DNA of 64,000 nt, from the NCBI RefSeq assembly GCF_002209355.2, contig NZ_CP106855.1:1612001-1676000 (forward strand), written 5' to 3'. A model generated the notes under the pieces. It worked only from the letters and a program-made list of their open reading frames with translations. It was not told where the DNA came from and searched no databases. Positions 34,977 through 43,673 of the stretch are shown one piece after another; position 1 is the first letter of the stretch, and every line of letters starts with the position of its first letter. This stretch comes from Bdellovibrio sp. SKB1291214. GTDB lineage: Bacteria > Bdellovibrionota > Bdellovibrionia > Bdellovibrionales > Bdellovibrionaceae. Made by a program: the position numbers and the translations under genes.

Positions 34977-36872
34977 ATGACTAATAAAAAATTTGATGTG
35001 ATCGTAGTTGGTGCGGGACATGCTGGTATCGAGGCATGTTTGGCGTCTGCTCGTTTAGGTCTGCAAACTTTGATGGTCACTACTAATGTTGATCGCATCG
35101 GGTACATGAGCTGCAATCCTTCTATCGGTGGACTTGCAAAAGGCCATATGGTTCGTGAACTTGATGTGCTTGGCGGCCAAATGGGCATCGCTGCCGACGA
35201 AACAACAATTCAATATAAGCGTCTTAACTCCTCGAAAGGTCCCGCAGTTCGCGGAACTCGTGTTCAAAACGACAAGCATTTGTATGCGGCTTTTCAAAAA
35301 AATGCTCTTTTCACGCAACCAAATTTGCAAGTGCTTCAGGGCGAAGTAAAACGCCTGATTTTGGATAAAGACATCGCCATGGGCGTGGTTCTTGATGATG
35401 GTTCTGAGATTTTTGCGAAAGCGACAATCATCACAACGGGAACTTTCATGAACGGAGTTATGCATACGGGTCTGCGCCAAGAGGCGGGTGGACGCGTGGG
35501 TGATAAACCTTCGATCGGTTTGTCTGATCAATTGGCACAATTCGGTTTTGAAGTTAAGCGTTTGAAAACGGGTACTCCAGCTCGCTTGCTTAAAGATTCT
35601 ATTGATTGGGCGAAAACAGTTCCTCATACCGGCGATGAAAAGATTTATCCGTTCAGCTTTAAATCTTCGACTCAGCTAAAGCTTCCACAAATTCTTTGCT
35701 ACCTAACTCGTACGACAGAAGAAACTCACGATATTATTCGTGCGAATCTTGATAAGTCGCCGATGTATTGTGGGTTGATCGAAGGTATCGGTCCTCGTTA
35801 CTGTCCATCGATCGAAGATAAAGTGACTCGTTTCCATGAAAGAGGCAGCCACCAAACATTCCTTGAACCAGAAGGTCTTTCTACAGATCTGATTTACTTG
35901 CAGGGTATTTCCACAAGTTTGCCAGAAGAAGTTCAGGATCAATTTTTAAAAACAATCCCGGGGCTTGAGAACGTAAAAGTCGCTCGCTACGGATATGCGG
36001 TTGAGTATGACTATATTGAACCGACACAAATCTGGCATCGCTTGGAAACAAGAACGATTCGCCAATTATTTTTGGCAGGACAAATCAACGGAACTTCTGG
36101 TTATGAAGAAGCTGCCGCACAAGGTTTCATCGCTGGCGTGAATGCCGCGAACAGCATTTTAGGTCGCGATGAATTTATCTTAGGTCGCGATGAAGCCTAC
36201 ATGGGCGTCTTGGTTGATGACCTTGTGACAAAGGGAACTCGTGAACCCTATCGCATGTTCACTTCTCGCGCCGAACACAGATTGGTTTTGAGAGAAGACA
36301 ATACTATCGATAGGTTGGCGCATTGGGCCCAAAAGTTGGGTATTGTGTCCGAGCAGTCTTTGGAGATGGTTGCCGTTCTTCGTGAAAAACGTAAAGCACT
36401 ACACGATAGAATGCGTGAAACTAAGGTTTACAACACCAAAGAGACACAAGAAATTCTTGCTACTATTCCAACATCAGCTATGACAAAGTCTTTAACTATC
36501 GAGGAGTTGCTGCGTCGCCCTGAGCTTACTAGTTCACACCTTGAACTCCTGAATTTTGAATTGGATTCTGATCCTAATGTGGTTGAACCAGTTGAAATTG
36601 AAGTGAAGTACTCTGGATACGTTCGTCGTCAGATGGACTTAATCGAACAATCAAAAAGACTCGAAGAATTGGTGCTTCCGGATTCAATTTCGTACTCAGA
36701 AATCCGCGGGCTCTCTAATGAGGAGAAGGACAAGCTGCAACGCGTTAGACCCCGTACCTTAGGTCAAGCACAGCGTATTAGTGGTGTGAATCCATCTGCG
36801 ATTCAAGCTATAATGATTCATCTAAAAGGTCACAAAAAGATCAAGGAGATGAATCTGGATGAGCAACATTGA
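34977..36872 (+). CDS. mnmG: tRNA uridine 5-carboxymethylaminomethyl modification enzyme MnmG
   Basis: 631 residues. The FAD fold is DVIVVGAGHAGIEACLASARLG. Signatures CNPSIGGLAKGHMVRE, GRVGDKPSIGLSDQL, and AAAQGFIAGVNAAN are intact, as is the MFTSRAEHRLVLREDN block. The C-terminal helical domain ends with SGVNPSAIQAIMIHLK. It works with MnmE on tRNA U34. A 15-base perfect tandem repeat (36159-36173 and 36180-36194) encodes ILGRDE twice within the conserved loop. It overlaps rsmG by 14 bases. Confidence 0.97.
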   Translation: MTNKKFDVIVVGAGHAGIEACLASARLGLQTLMVTTNVDRIGYMSCNPSIGGLAKGHMVRELDVLGGQMGIAADETTIQYKRLNSSKGPAVRGTRVQNDKHLYAAFQKNALFTQPNLQVLQGEVKRLILDKDIAMGVVLDDGSEIFAKATIITTGTFMNGVMHTGLRQEAGGRVGDKPSIGLSDQLAQFGFEVKRLKTGTPARLLKDSIDWAKTVPHTGDEKIYPFSFKSSTQLKLPQILCYLTRTTEETHDIIRANLDKSPMYCGLIEGIGPRYCPSIEDKVTRFHERGSHQTFLEPEGLSTDLIYLQGISTSLPEEVQDQFLKTIPGLENVKVARYGYAVEYDYIEPTQIWHRLETRTIRQLFLAGQINGTSGYEEAAAQGFIAGVNAANSILGRDEFILGRDEAYMGVLVDDLVTKGTREPYRMFTSRAEHRLVLREDNTIDRLAHWAQKLGIVSEQSLEMVAVLREKRKALHDRMRETKVYNTKETQEILATIPTSAMTKSLTIEELLRRPELTSSHLELLNFELDSDPNVVEPVEIEVKYSGYVRRQMDLIEQSKRLEELVLPDSISYSEIRGLSNEEKDKLQRVRPRTLGQAQRISGVNPSAIQAIMIHLKGHKKIKEMNLDEQH

Positions 36873-37530
36873 CGGCGGCTCTGAAGCTCCACCGCAAATA
36901 TTTTGGCGGATCGACGAATGGTTCCCCGATTTAAGTCCTGAGGTCAGAACAAGACTTAAGGCCTATCATGACGAGCTATTGAAATTTAATCGTACATTAA
37001 GCCTGATTTCTGCAAAGTCTGTTTTCGTAGCGGATGCACTCCATTTTGCAGACTCTATTAATGCGACCAAAGCGATTGTTAAGGCAAACCCCGGAATGGA
37101 CAAGGTTTATGACTTTGGCAGCGGAAACGGTTTCCCCGGGATCGTCTTCGGTATTATGAATCCTAGCATTCAAGTTGTATTAGTCGACACGGACGTTAAG
37201 AAGTGTGAGTTCTTAAGTCATGCAGTTAATGCTTTAAATCTTAAGAATATTTCAGTTGAAAACAAAAACATCGAGGCATTGCCGGCCGATTCTGTAAAGT
37301 GGGCTATTTGTCGTGGCTTTGGAAATATCTCAAAGGCGATTTTAATGGCTCGAAAAACCGTCGTAAAAGGTGGATCCATGTATCACCTAAAGGGCGAAGA
37401 GTGGGGGATTGAAGTGGGAGAAATCCCAACACAGCTTTGTTCCATCTGGGCGCCATCATTGGTGGGGGAATATAAGCTTCCCGTTGGCGCTGTTAAATAC
37501 GGTGTTGTTCGTACAGAAAAGATCTCATAA
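36859..37530 (+). CDS. rsmG: 16S rRNA (guanine527-N7)-methyltransferase
   Basis: 223 residues. It has a class I methyltransferase core with VYDFGSGNGFPGIVFGI as the SAM loop, then VVLVDTDVKKCEFLSHAV and the acidic post-strand residues. The N-terminal helices (LSPEVRTRLKAYHDELLKFNRTLSLIS) match RsmG. It methylates G527 of 16S rRNA near the streptomycin site. Its start overlaps mnmG by 14 bases. Its 3' end is followed by a parS site 22 bases after the stop. Confidence 0.95.
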   Translation: MSNIDGGSEAPPQIFWRIDEWFPDLSPEVRTRLKAYHDELLKFNRTLSLISAKSVFVADALHFADSINATKAIVKANPGMDKVYDFGSGNGFPGIVFGIMNPSIQVVLVDTDVKKCEFLSHAVNALNLKNISVENKNIEALPADSVKWAICRGFGNISKAILMARKTVVKGGSMYHLKGEEWGIEVGEIPTQLCSIWAPSLVGEYKLPVGAVKYGVVRTEKIS

Positions 37531-37556
37531 GTGCTGATTTTATGAAGAAATGAAGA

Positions 37557-37572
37557 TGTTCCACGTGGAACA
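37557..37572. other. parS site 1
   Basis: TGTTCCACGTGGAACA, a perfect 16-base palindrome matching the ParB target consensus. It lies in a larger 26-base perfect palindrome (37552-37577) that ends on the first base of the lipoprotein stop codon, so it could also act as a hairpin in the transcript. Identical to site 2. Confidence 0.93.
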
Positions 37573-37576
37573 TCTT

Positions 37577-38119
37577 CTAATGACCGCCGCCTTCGGCTTT
37601 TTCTCCGCCACCGTGCCCTTCGGCACCACCTTCACCGCCTCCAGCTTTTCCGATTCCAGTATCAAATGAAACTCCCGCATCTTTCATGCGTTGTTTGACG
37701 TCCCATGATCTTTTGGCGTTTCTAAGCTTTTCCTCGGCTAGATAGGAGGAGTATTCCTTAGGATCGGGCCATTCTTCCTTCTTGGCGTATGCCTTTTTGT
37801 ATGACGATTGAGCGGTTTTTAATCTTTGTTCCACTTTGAGCTTTAAATATTCTAATTCTTGCTCCAGTCGAGTGATATTCGCCTGAGATTCATAAAGTCT
37901 CTTTTGTGCGTATTTGATTTGCCCTGTTTGGGGAACAACTGCTTCCATGTCCTTCTGAAAGCCCTCAAGTTTCTTTTTTTCAGCTTCTAGTGCAGCGGTT
38001 GCGGCGCCAACCTTTGTTTGAAGGTCAGAATAAATAGGATCTTTAAGCTCGGGATTTGGATCCGGCTTACTGCAGGCTGCGAACGTAAAAATAATGAGTA
38101 TTGCGGCGATTATTCTCAT
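37577..38119 (-). CDS. Coiled-coil lipoprotein with Gly/His-rich tail, bracketed by parS
   Basis: 180 residues. Lipoprotein signal IIFTFAAC with Cys16. Residues about 35-130 form a long charged coiled coil (EAEKKKLEGFQKDMEAV, ITRLEQELEYLKLKVEQRL). The last 22 residues are Gly/Glu/His-rich (GGGEGGAEGHGGGEKAEGGGH), which might bind metal. Function unknown. It is read against the direction of all neighbours from 30.5 to 46 kb, and parS sites lie 5 bases past its stop and about 10 bases upstream of its start. The start has no good ribosome site, because parS occupies that position. ParB binding could repress it. Confidence 0.8.
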   Translation of the reverse strand: MRIIAAILIIFTFAACSKPDPNPELKDPIYSDLQTKVGAATAALEAEKKKLEGFQKDMEAVVPQTGQIKYAQKRLYESQANITRLEQELEYLKLKVEQRLKTAQSSYKKAYAKKEEWPDPKEYSSYLAEEKLRNAKRSWDVKQRMKDAGVSFDTGIGKAGGGEGGAEGHGGGEKAEGGGH

Positions 38120-38128
38120 AAATAGAGT

Positions 38129-38144
38129 TGTTCCACGTGGAACA
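38129..38144. other. parS site 2
   Basis: TGTTCCACGTGGAACA, identical to site 1, 557 bases away. It sits 9 to 24 bases upstream of the lipoprotein ATG and about 100 bases before parA, so it overlaps the region where lipoprotein promoter or ribosome contacts would lie. Confidence 0.93.
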
Positions 38145-38247
38145 TCGGCAAAAACGCAGAAAAACCTAAGGCGAGGCGCGAAAAACTAGTCTTTATTCTT
38201 GCACACACATGTAAAAAGTACGAACTTTGAGTTATCAGGAGGGCGAG

Positions 38248-39078
38248 ATGGCTAAAACTATCTGTATAGCTAACCAAAAGGGCGGAGTAGGCAAAACGAC
38301 GACGTCTGTGAATCTTTCTTCAGCGTTGGCTACTCTAGGCAAGCGCGTATTGTTGATCGATATGGATCCGCAGGGGAACGCTTCAAGCGGTTTGGGTATC
38401 AAACGCTACGATACGCAAGATGCTAACTCATACCATGTACTCATCGGTGAAAAAACGCTGACGGAGGCTACTCACCCGACTTCAAATCCCAACTTAAAAA
38501 TATGCACTGCTAATCCAGATCTAGTGGGCGCTGAAATTGAGCTTGTAGACATGCCGCATCGTGAGTACCGCTTGAAGCAGGCAGTATCCATCGTGGCTGA
38601 TCAATACGATTTCGTCATCGTTGATTGTCCACCGTCTTTGGGTTTGATTACTCTGAATGCTCTGAACTCTGCAGATAGCTTTCTTGTGCCTCTTCAATGT
38701 GAATACTATGCATTGGAAGGTTTGAGTCAGTTGCTGAACACGGCGGGACTTATTAAGAAGAGCTTGAATCCTTCACTGCATATTGAAGGTATTGTTCTTA
38801 CGATGTTTGATGTGCGCAATAACTTGAGCCATCAGGTTGTAACACAAATCAAAGAACACTTTGGTGACAAAGTATTTAACGCAATTATTCCAAGAAACGT
38901 GCGACTCAGCGAAGCGCCGAGCCATGGTCAATCCATCCTTGAGTACGACAGCAAATCAATCGGTTCCGTTCGCTATCTAGAATTGGCCCACGAAGTGATC
39001 GCAAGATCTCTTCCAAAGCCAGCTGAAGCGAGCCAGGTTGCAAACACGAATGCCTTAGAAGGGGAAGTAAATGTCTGA
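38248..39078 (+). CDS. parA: Chromosome partitioning ATPase ParA
   Basis: 276 residues from ATG 38248 (AGGAGGG ribosome site); an upstream ATG at 38227 precedes that site. Deviant Walker A KGGVGKTTTSVNLSSALA (Lys11 and Lys16), Walker A' VLLIDMDPQGN, Walker B FVIVDCPPSLG. It lacks an N-terminal helix-turn-helix, so it is of the chromosomal Soj type. Its ATP cycle moves ParB-parS complexes. Its end overlaps parB by 8 bases. Confidence 0.97.
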   Translation: MAKTICIANQKGGVGKTTTSVNLSSALATLGKRVLLIDMDPQGNASSGLGIKRYDTQDANSYHVLIGEKTLTEATHPTSNPNLKICTANPDLVGAEIELVDMPHREYRLKQAVSIVADQYDFVIVDCPPSLGLITLNALNSADSFLVPLQCEYYALEGLSQLLNTAGLIKKSLNPSLHIEGIVLTMFDVRNNLSHQVVTQIKEHFGDKVFNAIIPRNVRLSEAPSHGQSILEYDSKSIGSVRYLELAHEVIARSLPKPAEASQVANTNALEGEVNV

Positions 39079-40102
39079 TACTGCTGTAGAATCCTCGAAC
39101 AAGAAAAGAGGCTTGGGTCGCGGCCTAGGTTCTCTTTTGGGTGGACCTGCTAATAACGATTTAATGAATGCGCCTGCGGCATCAGCCCCTCCCGTAAAAG
39201 CTGCGCCAGCAAATTCAACAACCACTTCACCTGCAGCAACTGCTGCTGGTGCTCCTTCCGTAAATGTTGCTGCAACTGTTGCCCCTCCCGTGGATCCAGA
39301 AAGCAAAATTTGGAAGGTGGCTATTGATAAGTTGTCTCCGGGCAAATATCAGCCACGTACAACGTTTGAAAAAGAACCGCTTCAAGAGCTGGCTCAATCT
39401 ATTAAAGAGAACGGAATTCTTCAGCCAATCGTAGCTCGCAGAACCACTTCGGGGAAACTTGAAATCGTGGCGGGTGAGCGCCGCTGGAGAGCTTCGCAGC
39501 TTGCTGGGTTACATGAAGTCCCAGTGATTCTGAAATCTTACGATGACAAACAAGCACTTGAGTTAGCTATCGTTGAGAATATTCAACGTGAAGATTTGAA
39601 CCCTATTGAAGAAGCAGAAGGCTATTCTCGTCTGATCACAGAGTTTAAATTATCTCAGCAACAAGTCGCTGAAAAAGTAGGTCGTGACCGCGCGACGGTA
39701 GCGAATGCTGTTCGTTTGTTGGCACTTCCAAATGAAGTTAAAGACATGATTTCCGCAAATGATCTTTCTGTAGGTCATGCAAAAGTACTTCTTTCTTTGC
39801 CAGAGCCTAAAAAACAAATCGAAATGGCGAAAAAGGTCGTGAATGACAAAATCGCAGTTCGTAAATTGGAAAAAATGGTTCAAGCTATCGTTAAGGGAAC
39901 AGCTGATGAATTGGAAGTTCCAACTTTCGATTCGAATGTGACTCAACGGTTGATCAATGGATTAAGTGATGAGCTTCAGAAGATCATGGGCACGAAGGTG
40001 AACATTGATTATTCCGGCGCCAAAGGTAAAATCAGCATTCACTTCTATTCCGATGATGAATTAACTAATTTAGTAGATAGGCTTAAAGAAGGATGGCAGT
40101 AA
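39071..40102 (+). CDS. parB: Chromosome partitioning CTPase/DNA-binding protein ParB
   Basis: 343 residues. N-terminal basic region KKRGLGRGLGSLLGG, typical of the ParA-activating segment. It is followed by an Ala/Pro/Thr-rich linker (about 30-75), longer than in B. subtilis. The CTP-binding ParB/Srx domain has LAQSIKENGILQPIV and VAGERRWRASQLAGL, ENIQREDLNPIEEA. A helix-turn-helix (LSQQQVAEKVGRDRATVANAVRLL) recognises parS. The C-terminal dimer domain ends at 40102. It loads at the two parS sites upstream. It overlaps the bactofilin start by 10 bases. Confidence 0.97.
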   Translation: MSDTAVESSNKKRGLGRGLGSLLGGPANNDLMNAPAASAPPVKAAPANSTTTSPAATAAGAPSVNVAATVAPPVDPESKIWKVAIDKLSPGKYQPRTTFEKEPLQELAQSIKENGILQPIVARRTTSGKLEIVAGERRWRASQLAGLHEVPVILKSYDDKQALELAIVENIQREDLNPIEEAEGYSRLITEFKLSQQQVAEKVGRDRATVANAVRLLALPNEVKDMISANDLSVGHAKVLLSLPEPKKQIEMAKKVVNDKIAVRKLEKMVQAIVKGTADELEVPTFDSNVTQRLINGLSDELQKIMGTKVNIDYSGAKGKISIHFYSDDELTNLVDRLKEGWQ

Positions 40103-40458
40103 GTATCCCACAAACTTTCCAAGAAGATGTACTTTCAGGTCATGTGACGGCAATCCTTGATCAGGGGACACATTTCGAAGGAAAGCTCAGCTTTGAAGGA
40201 ACCGTACAAATTGGCGGTGATTTTAAAGGGGAAATCTTTACTAAAGATACCATCGTTATCAATGAGGGCGCCACAGTGGCCGCCCAAGTTGAAGCCGATA
40301 CAATCATTATCAGCGGCCGAGTAGAGGGAAATCTCTTCGCTCGCCGCCGAGTTATTATGCACCCGCCCGCAATTTTTAAAGGCACCGTGACATCACCAAG
40401 TTTACGCATCGATGAGGGCGTTGTATTTGAGGGTGCGTCCTATATGCCTAAGTCTTAG
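40093..40458 (+). CDS. Bactofilin
   Basis: 121 residues. The central part is a right-handed beta-helix (DUF583/bactofilin) with regular repeats of G-x-(I/V) type: LSFEGTVQIGGDFKGEIF, IVINEGATVAAQVEADTIIISGRVEGNLFAR. Short polar ends match the family's disordered tails. Bactofilins form non-polar filaments that organise envelope or chromosome components. In Myxococcus, bactofilins anchor the ParABS machinery via PadC. Here the gene overlaps parB by 10 bases, so a role in positioning ParABS is an inference with good context. Confidence 0.92.
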   Translation: MAVSIPQTFQEDVLSGHVTAILDQGTHFEGKLSFEGTVQIGGDFKGEIFTKDTIVINEGATVAAQVEADTIIISGRVEGNLFARRRVIMHPPAIFKGTVTSPSLRIDEGVVFEGASYMPKS

Positions 40459-40507
40459 GCAGCATAATCTCATTAGCGGAGCCTAATTTCTCATTAGGAA
40501 TATGTCC

Positions 40508-40537
40508 TTGACCGTTTCTGGTATGAAATGCTACTCC
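40508..40537 (+). promoter_or_regulatory. Candidate promoter of the F1 ATP synthase operon
   Basis: TTGACC, 18 bases, TACTCC with an upstream TG (extended -10 form), 35 bases before the first ATP synthase gene. A 6-bp hairpin CCTAAT-TTCTC-ATTAGG lies just before it (40483-40499). The -10 match is weak. Confidence 0.35.
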
Positions 40538-40571
40538 CGAGGTTCAAAAAAACAATAGGGATTTCAACAAA

Positions 40572-41006
40572 ATGGATATTTTTGGACAATTAGGCATCAA
40601 CACAACTGCCGGCATCCAATTCGTGTTCTTCGCGATTGCTTTGTTATTCTTAACAAAATTCGTTTTCACTCCATACGCCCATGCTCTTGAAGAGCGTCAA
40701 AATAAAACTAAGGGTGGTGAAGATTTAGCAGCAGAGTACCAAGCTAAGTCTGTGGAACTTCAATCAGAATACGAATCGAAAATTCGTGCTTTGAACCTTG
40801 AAATCAAAAACATCGTTGATGCTTCCAAGTCAGAGGCAAATAAACAATACGAAACAGCAGTTGCTAAGTCTCGCTCTGAGGCTGAACAACTTGTTTCTTC
40901 CAATAGAACAAAAATCGTTGCGGCAGTAGAGACAGCTTCAAAAGAATTGAAGTCTCAAACTCAAGCTGTTGCTCTTGCAATCACATCCAAATTGTTGGGC
41001 AAATAA
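40572..41006 (+). CDS. atpF': ATP synthase Fo subunit b'
   Basis: 144 residues: one N-terminal membrane helix (IQFVFFAIALLFLTKFVFTPY) and a long charged coiled coil to the end. Length and the paired gene next door identify it as the b' stator half. Both b and b' are found in photosynthetic bacteria and some other lineages. Unlike the next gene it has no signal peptide. First gene of the plus-strand ATP synthase operon. Confidence 0.9.
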   Translation: MDIFGQLGINTTAGIQFVFFAIALLFLTKFVFTPYAHALEERQNKTKGGEDLAAEYQAKSVELQSEYESKIRALNLEIKNIVDASKSEANKQYETAVAKSRSEAEQLVSSNRTKIVAAVETASKELKSQTQAVALAITSKLLGK

Positions 41007-41020
41007 GAGAGAAGAATATA

Positions 41021-41590
41021 ATGAAAGTTCTTGTAAACCTTCTTATCATCCTGGCGCCTGCGATCGTTTTTGCTTCTGCAGCTGAACACGGTGGAGATCA
41101 CCACGCTGTTGAAGTACCAAAAGCAGTTATCTATCAGGCGATCAACGTTATCATCCTAGTAATCGGTTTGATCTACTTCACTAAAGATGCAGTTGTATCT
41201 TTCTTCGGTGGCAGAAAAGCAGCTTACCTAGAGGCAGCTCAAAAATCTGCATTCGCTCGCGAACAAGCAGAGCGTGAATTCGTAGATATTAAAAACAAAC
41301 TTGCAAACCTGGACAGCACTCGCCAAGAGCAATTGGCAAAAGCACAGGCTCACGCAAATGATTTGAAAAACCAAATCATCGAAGAAGCCAACCAAGTTTC
41401 TAAACGTATCAAAGACGAAGCAGAATTGACTGCTAAACTTGAAACTCAACGCGCTCAAAAAGAGTTGCGCCATCAGTTGCTAAACGACTCTGTTGAGGCT
41501 GCTCGCATCGTATTGACTAAAGATATCGGTGCTAATGACCAACAGAAATTGCAAAACGAATTCATCAATCACATCGAGGTTAGTCGATGA
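41021..41590 (+). CDS. atpF: ATP synthase Fo subunit b with signal-like N-terminus
   Basis: 189 residues. A signal-peptide-like N-terminus (MKVLVNLLIILAPAIVFASA) and a short His-rich segment (AEHGGDHHAVEV) are followed by the membrane helix AINVIILVIGLIYF and a long coiled coil. It forms the outer stalk with b' and delta. The extra N-terminus would place the start of the mature protein in the periplasm, giving N-out topology. Its stop overlaps atpH by 4 bases. Confidence 0.92.
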   Translation: MKVLVNLLIILAPAIVFASAAEHGGDHHAVEVPKAVIYQAINVIILVIGLIYFTKDAVVSFFGGRKAAYLEAAQKSAFAREQAEREFVDIKNKLANLDSTRQEQLAKAQAHANDLKNQIIEEANQVSKRIKDEAELTAKLETQRAQKELRHQLLNDSVEAARIVLTKDIGANDQQKLQNEFINHIEVSR

Positions 41591-42135
41591 AAATTAACGA
41601 AGTTTCTAGAAGATACGCGAAAGCCCTTCTTGCAGTAGCTAAGCAAAAAAATGCTCACGCTAAAGTATTTGCTGATTTGCAAGCAGTCGCAGACGCGTTC
41701 CAAAAAGATGCGGCTATCTCTGCATACTTTGAAAATCCAATGATCACTGCTGCTCAAAAAACTGCTGCTGTTAAAGCTGCACTTGAGGGCAAAGGAACAT
41801 CTGAAGAAGTGTTGAACACAATCGTGTTGATGGCTGAGAAAGGCCGCATCCAACATCTTCCAGAGGTTGCATTGGCATTCCGTGATTACACTGACATTGA
41901 GGAAGGTGTGACTCGTGGAACTGTTCGTTCAGCACAACCGTTGTCTGCTGACGCACAAAAAGAGCTTGAGTCTAAAGTGAGCAAAACGCTTGGTAAAAAA
42001 ATCGTTCTTACTTATCAACAAGATCCGAAACTTTTGGGTGGCGCTGTAGCCCAAGTAGGCGGTTGGACTTTTGACGACAGCATCGAAACACATCTTAAAA
42101 AATTAAATGAAGAATTAAACAGGAGAGCCAACTAA
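41587..42135 (+). CDS. atpH: ATP synthase F1 subunit delta
   Basis: 182 residues, normal length. N-terminal helical bundle begins [17 protein letters not shown], the conserved start. The C-terminal part has the delta signature [25 protein letters not shown]. It caps the alpha-beta head and holds the stator. Its start overlaps atpF (ATGA) and atpA follows 2 bases later. Confidence 0.95.
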   Translation: MKINEVSRRYAKALLAVAKQKNAHAKVFADLQAVADAFQKDAAISAYFENPMITAAQKTAAVKAALEGKGTSEEVLNTIVLMAEKGRIQHLPEVALAFRDYTDIEEGVTRGTVRSAQPLSADAQKELESKVSKTLGKKIVLTYQQDPKLLGGAVAQVGGWTFDDSIETHLKKLNEELNRRAN

Positions 42136-42137
42136 CA

Positions 42138-43661
42138 ATGGAAACACAAATCCGTGCTGACGAGATCAGTCGCGTTCTCAAAGAGCAAATCAATCAATAC
42201 AACAAAAAGATTGAAGTAAGTGAAACAGGTAGCGTTCTTTCAGTAGGGGACGGGGTTGCTCGTATCTACGGTCTTGAAAACGCAATGGCTGGTGAACTAG
42301 TAGAGTTCCCGGGCGAAGTATTCGGTATGGTATTGAACCTTGAAGAAGGTCACGTTGGTGCCGTATTGTTCGGTGAAGATCGTCACATCAAAGAAGGCGA
42401 CACTGTTAAAAGAACTAAAAAAATCGTTTCTGTTCCAGTTGGTGAAGCACTTCTAGGTCGCGTTGTAGACGCTCTAGGAAACGCAATCGATGGCCGTGGC
42501 GCTATCAACACACCTCACTCTCGTATCGTTGAAACTAAGGCTCCTGGTATCGTTTACCGTCACCCAGTTGAAGAACCTCTTCAAACTGGTATCAAAGCTA
42601 TCGACGCCTTGGTACCAATCGGTCGTGGTCAACGTGAGTTGATCATCGGTGACCGTCAAACTGGTAAAACGACTATCGCGGTTGACACTATCATCAACCA
42701 AAAAGGTCAAAACGTTCAGTGCTTCTACGTAGCTATCGGTCAAAAACAATCGACTGTTGCTCTTGTGGTTGAAAAATTGCGTGCAGCTGGTGCTCTTGAG
42801 TACACGACTGTTATCGCGGCAAATGCATCTGACCCAGCTCCGCTACAATATTTGGCTGCTTACTCTGGTACAGCAATGGCTGAATACTTCCGTGATACTG
42901 GCAGACATGCTTTGATCGTTTACGATGACTTGACGAAACAAGCTCAAGCTTACCGTCAATTGTCTCTTCTTCTTCGTCGTCCTCCAGGACGTGAAGCTTA
43001 CCCAGGCGACGTGTTCTATTGCCATAGCCGTCTTCTTGAGCGTGCTTCTAAATTGTCTGCAGATAAAGGCGGCGGTTCTTTGACTGCATTGCCAATCATC
43101 GAGACACAAGCGGGCGATATCTCTGCATACATCCCGACAAACGTTATCTCTATCACTGACGGTCAGATCTTCCTTGAATCAGATCTATTCTACAAAGGTG
43201 TGCGTCCAGCTATCTCTGTGGGTAAATCAGTTTCTCGCGTAGGTGGTGCGGCACAGATTAAGGCGATGAAACAAGTTGCGGGTTCTTTGAAACTTGAACT
43301 TGCTCAATTCCGCTCTATGGAAGCATTCGCGGCGTTCGCATCTGACTTGGATAAAGCGTCTCAACAACAGTTGGCGCGTGGTCGTCGTTTGATCGAAGTA
43401 TTGAAACAACCACAATACTCTCCAGTAAAAGTTGAAGAACAAATCATCATGATCTTCGCTGCTGGTAATGCGTTTGTTGACCAATACCCAGAGGCAGACG
43501 TTAAGAGATACGAAAAAGAAGTTGTTGAGTTCTTGAAAAACAAGCACTCAGACATCATCAAAACTATCTCTGAGAAGAAAGCTATCTCAGACGACACGAA
43601 AAAAGCGTTGTTGTCAGCTCTTGAAGAGTTCAAAGCTATCTTCCAACCTTCTAACAAGTAA
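42138..43661 (+). CDS. atpA: ATP synthase F1 subunit alpha
   Basis: 507 residues. Walker [14 protein letters not shown], the arginine finger region [19 protein letters not shown] and [20 protein letters not shown] are intact. It forms the regulatory nucleotide sites of the F1 hexamer. Confidence 0.98.
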   Translation: METQIRADEISRVLKEQINQYNKKIEVSETGSVLSVGDGVARIYGLENAMAGELVEFPGEVFGMVLNLEEGHVGAVLFGEDRHIKEGDTVKRTKKIVSVPVGEALLGRVVDALGNAIDGRGAINTPHSRIVETKAPGIVYRHPVEEPLQTGIKAIDALVPIGRGQRELIIGDRQTGKTTIAVDTIINQKGQNVQCFYVAIGQKQSTVALVVEKLRAAGALEYTTVIAANASDPAPLQYLAAYSGTAMAEYFRDTGRHALIVYDDLTKQAQAYRQLSLLLRRPPGREAYPGDVFYCHSRLLERASKLSADKGGGSLTALPIIETQAGDISAYIPTNVISITDGQIFLESDLFYKGVRPAISVGKSVSRVGGAAQIKAMKQVAGSLKLELAQFRSMEAFAAFASDLDKASQQQLARGRRLIEVLKQPQYSPVKVEEQIIMIFAAGNAFVDQYPEADVKRYEKEVVEFLKNKHSDIIKTISEKKAISDDTKKALLSALEEFKAIFQPSNK

Positions 43662-43673
43662 TTTGGTGCTTAA

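Noticed and set aside
35055-35627. 190-codon minus-strand frame over mnmG
   Set aside because: It is antisense to conserved FAD-domain codons and shows no protein features.
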